Assembly: GCA_903844645.1 (NCBI GenBank)
Contig: CAIMUP010000010.1
Location: 1-64,000, forward strand
Direction: 5' to 3'
Length of the DNA: 64,000 nucleotides
Source of the DNA: an uncultured Bacteroidota bacterium
Lineage (GTDB): Bacteria > Bacteroidota > Bacteroidia > AKYH767-A > JABDAW01
The notes beneath the pieces are model-generated. The model was not told where the DNA came from, made no database searches, and was given only the letters and a program-made list of their open reading frames with translations. Positions within the stretch are counted from its first letter, which is position 1; each line of letters opens with the position of its first letter. Below are positions 61,677 through 64,000 of the stretch, piece after piece. A program made the translations under genes and the position numbers.

Positions 61677-64000
61677 TTACTCCTGAAAATAAATCCGCTT
61701 CACCCGCTGCGAAATATTCGTAAGAATCTCATACGGAATCGTCCCCGCATCCTTCGCCGCCTGCGACACATTATAATCAGCCCCAAAAACCAACACCTCA
61801 TCGCCCTCCTTCGCAATAATATTCGTAACATCCAGCATGCACATATCCATACAAATATTTCCCACCGTAGGCACCACCGTACCCTGTATCATCATCCTCC
61901 CATTCCCATTCCCAAACCGCCTGTTGTAACCATCCGCATACCCTATCGCTACCGTCGCAATCTGCATCTCACGCTCCGCCAATCCCCTCCGATTGTAGCC
62001 AATACTTTCCTTAGAATGCACCGTTCGTATCTGCGAAATAACTGTTTTAAGAGTGCCCACATTGGTAAGCATTTTTTGCTCCGCCTCGTGGGATGAAATA
62101 CCGTATAACCCGATGCCGAGACGCACCATATCGAATTGAGCTTCGGGGAATCGCGAAATGCCGGCAGAATTTAAGATATGCTTCGGAATAGGATAATCAA
62201 AGTGGGTCGTGAAACCCTCGTTGATGCGTTTGAATTGTTCGATTTGGACGCGAGTAAAATCGTCGTGAACGGCATCTTCACTCGCTACCAAATGCGAAAA
62301 AACAGACTGCACCTTCAGTAATTTATTGTTCTTTATTTTAATGATCAGTTCATTCAAATCATCCTCCTCGAAACCCAATCTTTTCATCCCTGTATCGAAT
62401 TCAATATGTATCGGAAACGGGCTGATAGTTTCGTATTGGGCACGTTGCCTCAAGGCTTCGCCAAAATGATTCAAGAGGTTGAAAGAATATATTTCCGGCT
62501 CCAAATAATAATCCAACATCGCATCGAAAGATTGAAGGTCGGGGTTCATCACCATAATCGGGACATCAATACCCCGCTTGCGCAATTCGACACCTTCATC
62601 GGTGTATGCCACAGCCAAATAGTCTACCCGCTGAAACTGTAATACATTCGCAATTTCAAAACTACCACTACCATAACTAAAGGCTTTTACCATCGCCATA
62701 ATCTTTGTTTCAGGTTTAATTTTCGAGCGGTAATAATTCAAATTATCTGCTATCGAATTAAGATTAATCTCCAGGACCGTTTCATGATTTTTCTGCTGCA
62801 ATAATTTACTGATGCGTTCAAAACCGAACGCCCGTGCGCCTTTAAGTAAGATGGTTTCATTATTAAAATGCAGTGGCGTGTATTCATTCAAGAATTGTTC
62901 GGTGGTATTATAAAACACTTTCTTCATTTGGAATAATCCCTCGTGCCGAGAAATGGATTCTCCAATCCCAATCACCCTCGTAATGTTTTTTGAAGATGCT
63001 AAGGAGGCGACTTTTTCGTAGAGATTCTTTTCATTTCTTCCGCTTTGTAATATGTCAGAAATGATCAGTGTTTTTTTATCGTGTTGCTGCTGCTGATTCA
63101 AAAAATCCAGAGCTATAGCCAGCGAACCGAGGTCTGAATTATAGCTGTCGTTAATGATAGAACAATTGTTGATTCCTTCTTTCAATTCCAGACGCATCGC
63201 AACAGGGCTAAGGAACTCCATACGCTCTGCAATAAGTTCGTCATCATAATTCAGTAGCAATAATAACGCCCAGCAATGAATAGCATTTTCAATGGAGGCT
63301 TCATCAGCAAAAGGAATCTTAATTTCTTTGAAATCGTTTTGATAAATACCTTGAATTGTAGTCTCCGCAAGAGCTTTTGTTATTCTGCTAATCTCCAAGT
63401 CGGCTTTCGTTTTCCTTGACCATGTAAAAAGTTTTATGGAAGATGGAAGAATGTCAGAGTTGTTGATTTCAGAATTTATAGCGGGGTAATCTTTACAATA
63501 AATCAATACCTCGGAATGAATAAACAACTTCAATTTTTCTCTTGCCTTCTGCTCCAGACTAACAAAGTTCTCTGCATGAGCTTCGCCTATGTTCGTAATA
63601 ATTCCGATAGTTGGATGAACAATAGGTTCTAATCGTTCCATTTCTCCCACCATCGAAATCCCAGCTTCAAAGATGGCGAAATTATGTTCACTATTGATTA
63701 AAAAAACCGATAAGGGCACCCCGATTTGAGAATTGTAACTCTTAGGGCTTCTCACGATATTTTTATCAATTCTCAATAACTGATACAACCATTCTTTGAT
63801 AATCGTTTTACCATTACTCCCAGTAATACCCATTATCGGTATATCAAATTGTTGCCTATGGTATGCCGCAAATTCTTGCAACGCTGTCAATGTATCGTTA
63901 ACAAAAATAAAATTAGCAGGCAGGTCCTTGAATTCTTCTCTATGATAAGAAACTATGAAGTTAGAAACACCCTTTTCAATCAAAGCGTGGATATAACTAT
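61677..64000 (-). CDS. murF/alr: Bifunctional MurF / alanine racemase (partial at right edge)
   Basis: The frame runs to the right edge without a stop, so the N-terminus is missing; the TTG at 63983 is internal, since the frame continues upstream. The MurF half has the P-loop GITGSNGKTIIKEW, NDSYNSDLGSLAIALDFL and GIGESI. The alanine racemase half starts around EINLNSIADNLNYYRSKIKP, with the PLP Lys in MAMVKAFSYGSG, VNPD-type QSFDAMLDYYLEP, the catalytic Tyr in SIGYNRRG and the final NICMDMCMLDVT. The fusion makes D-alanine and adds D-Ala-D-Ala to the peptidoglycan precursor, and is characteristic of Bacteroidota. Confidence 0.96.
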   Translation of the reverse strand, partial: SYIHALIEKGVSNFIVSYHREEFKDLPANFIFVNDTLTALQEFAAYHRQQFDIPIMGITGSNGKTIIKEWLYQLLRIDKNIVRSPKSYNSQIGVPLSVFLINSEHNFAIFEAGISMVGEMERLEPIVHPTIGIITNIGEAHAENFVSLEQKAREKLKLFIHSEVLIYCKDYPAINSEINNSDILPSSIKLFTWSRKTKADLEISRITKALAETTIQGIYQNDFKEIKIPFADEASIENAIHCWALLLLLNYDDELIAERMEFLSPVAMRLELKEGINNCSIINDSYNSDLGSLAIALDFLNQQQQHDKKTLIISDILQSGRNEKNLYEKVASLASSKNITRVIGIGESISRHEGLFQMKKVFYNTTEQFLNEYTPLHFNNETILLKGARAFGFERISKLLQQKNHETVLEINLNSIADNLNYYRSKIKPETKIMAMVKAFSYGSGSFEIANVLQFQRVDYLAVAYTDEGVELRKRGIDVPIMVMNPDLQSFDAMLDYYLEPEIYSFNLLNHFGEALRQRAQYETISPFPIHIEFDTGMKRLGFEEDDLNELIIKIKNNKLLKVQSVFSHLVASEDAVHDDFTRVQIEQFKRINEGFTTHFDYPIPKHILNSAGISRFPEAQFDMVRLGIGLYGISSHEAEQKMLTNVGTLKTVISQIRTVHSKESIGYNRRGLAEREMQIATVAIGYADGYNRRFGNGNGRMMIQGTVVPTVGNICMDMCMLDVTNIIAKEGDEVLVFGADYNVSQAAKDAGTIPYEILTNISQRVKRIYFQE

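Noticed and set aside
63983-64000. TTG at 63983 as start of murF/alr
   Set aside because: The frame continues upstream to the edge with family-like residues (YIHALIEKGV), so the gene is cut by the window and not started here.

Overview
The window is a stretch of a Bacteroidota chromosome, most likely Chitinophagales or a close relative. The signs are type IX secretion (T9SS) C-terminal sorting domains, promoters of the TAnnTTTG type with little Shine-Dalgarno, a MurF-alanine racemase fusion, a PUR (DUF3276) protein, methylmalonyl-CoA epimerase, MORN/YwqK lipoproteins and many small outer-membrane barrels. I see no phage, integrase, transposase, rRNA or CRISPR array. There is one tRNA (CAT anticodon).

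Layout. 1-6.4 kb (minus): a partial unknown gene, a Uma2 nuclease-fold protein, an operon of two EF-hand-tailed barrels around a SPOR protein, and a YeiH exporter. 6.9-9.3 kb (plus): a sulfur-detoxification operon (CstB-like persulfide dioxygenase-rhodanese, thioredoxin, metallo-beta-lactamase hydrolase). 9.6-12.2 kb: a 65-residue protein, a lipoprotein and an ALDH7-type dehydrogenase. 12.7-17.1 kb: an arginine node (argS and arginase divergent from arginine decarboxylase). 17.6-25.3 kb: an HD hydrolase, a carrier-HEAT-cNMP fusion, PUR protein, and a glycosyltransferase plus TPR membrane protein. 25.4-35.7 kb: a methylase, an S74-chaperone surface protein, a 1191-residue T9SS protein, YbjQ, mce and the tRNA. 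35.9-43.2 kb: MORN lipoprotein, Ntn asparaginase, recJ, a eukaryotic-type citrate synthase and enolase. 43.3-50 kb: an unknown protein, HU, a T9SS esterase, a caspase/CHAT-like protein, a VOC protein and cystathionine beta-synthase. 50-64 kb: patatin-BamA protein, two MFS carriers, a PafA-type phosphatase, TM2 and DUF4190 lipoproteins, a barrel, and murF-alr cut by the right edge.

The most striking structure is not a gene. Sixteen intergenic arrays, about one per 4 kb, are built from units of exactly 21 bp (or 42 bp) whose sequence differs from locus to locus. They occupy 14 of the 16 gene-free gaps longer than 300 bp, plus two shorter gaps, and never lie inside an operon. Many units carry dyad symmetry. 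Three arrays share a conserved flank, three share a unit family, and one sits inside a 270-bp near-palindrome. The shared period with unrelated sequence suggests one constraint (two helical turns, or a protein that measures 21 bp) acting on all of them. It also makes long open frames on both strands that are artefacts. This is my main candidate for an undescribed system.
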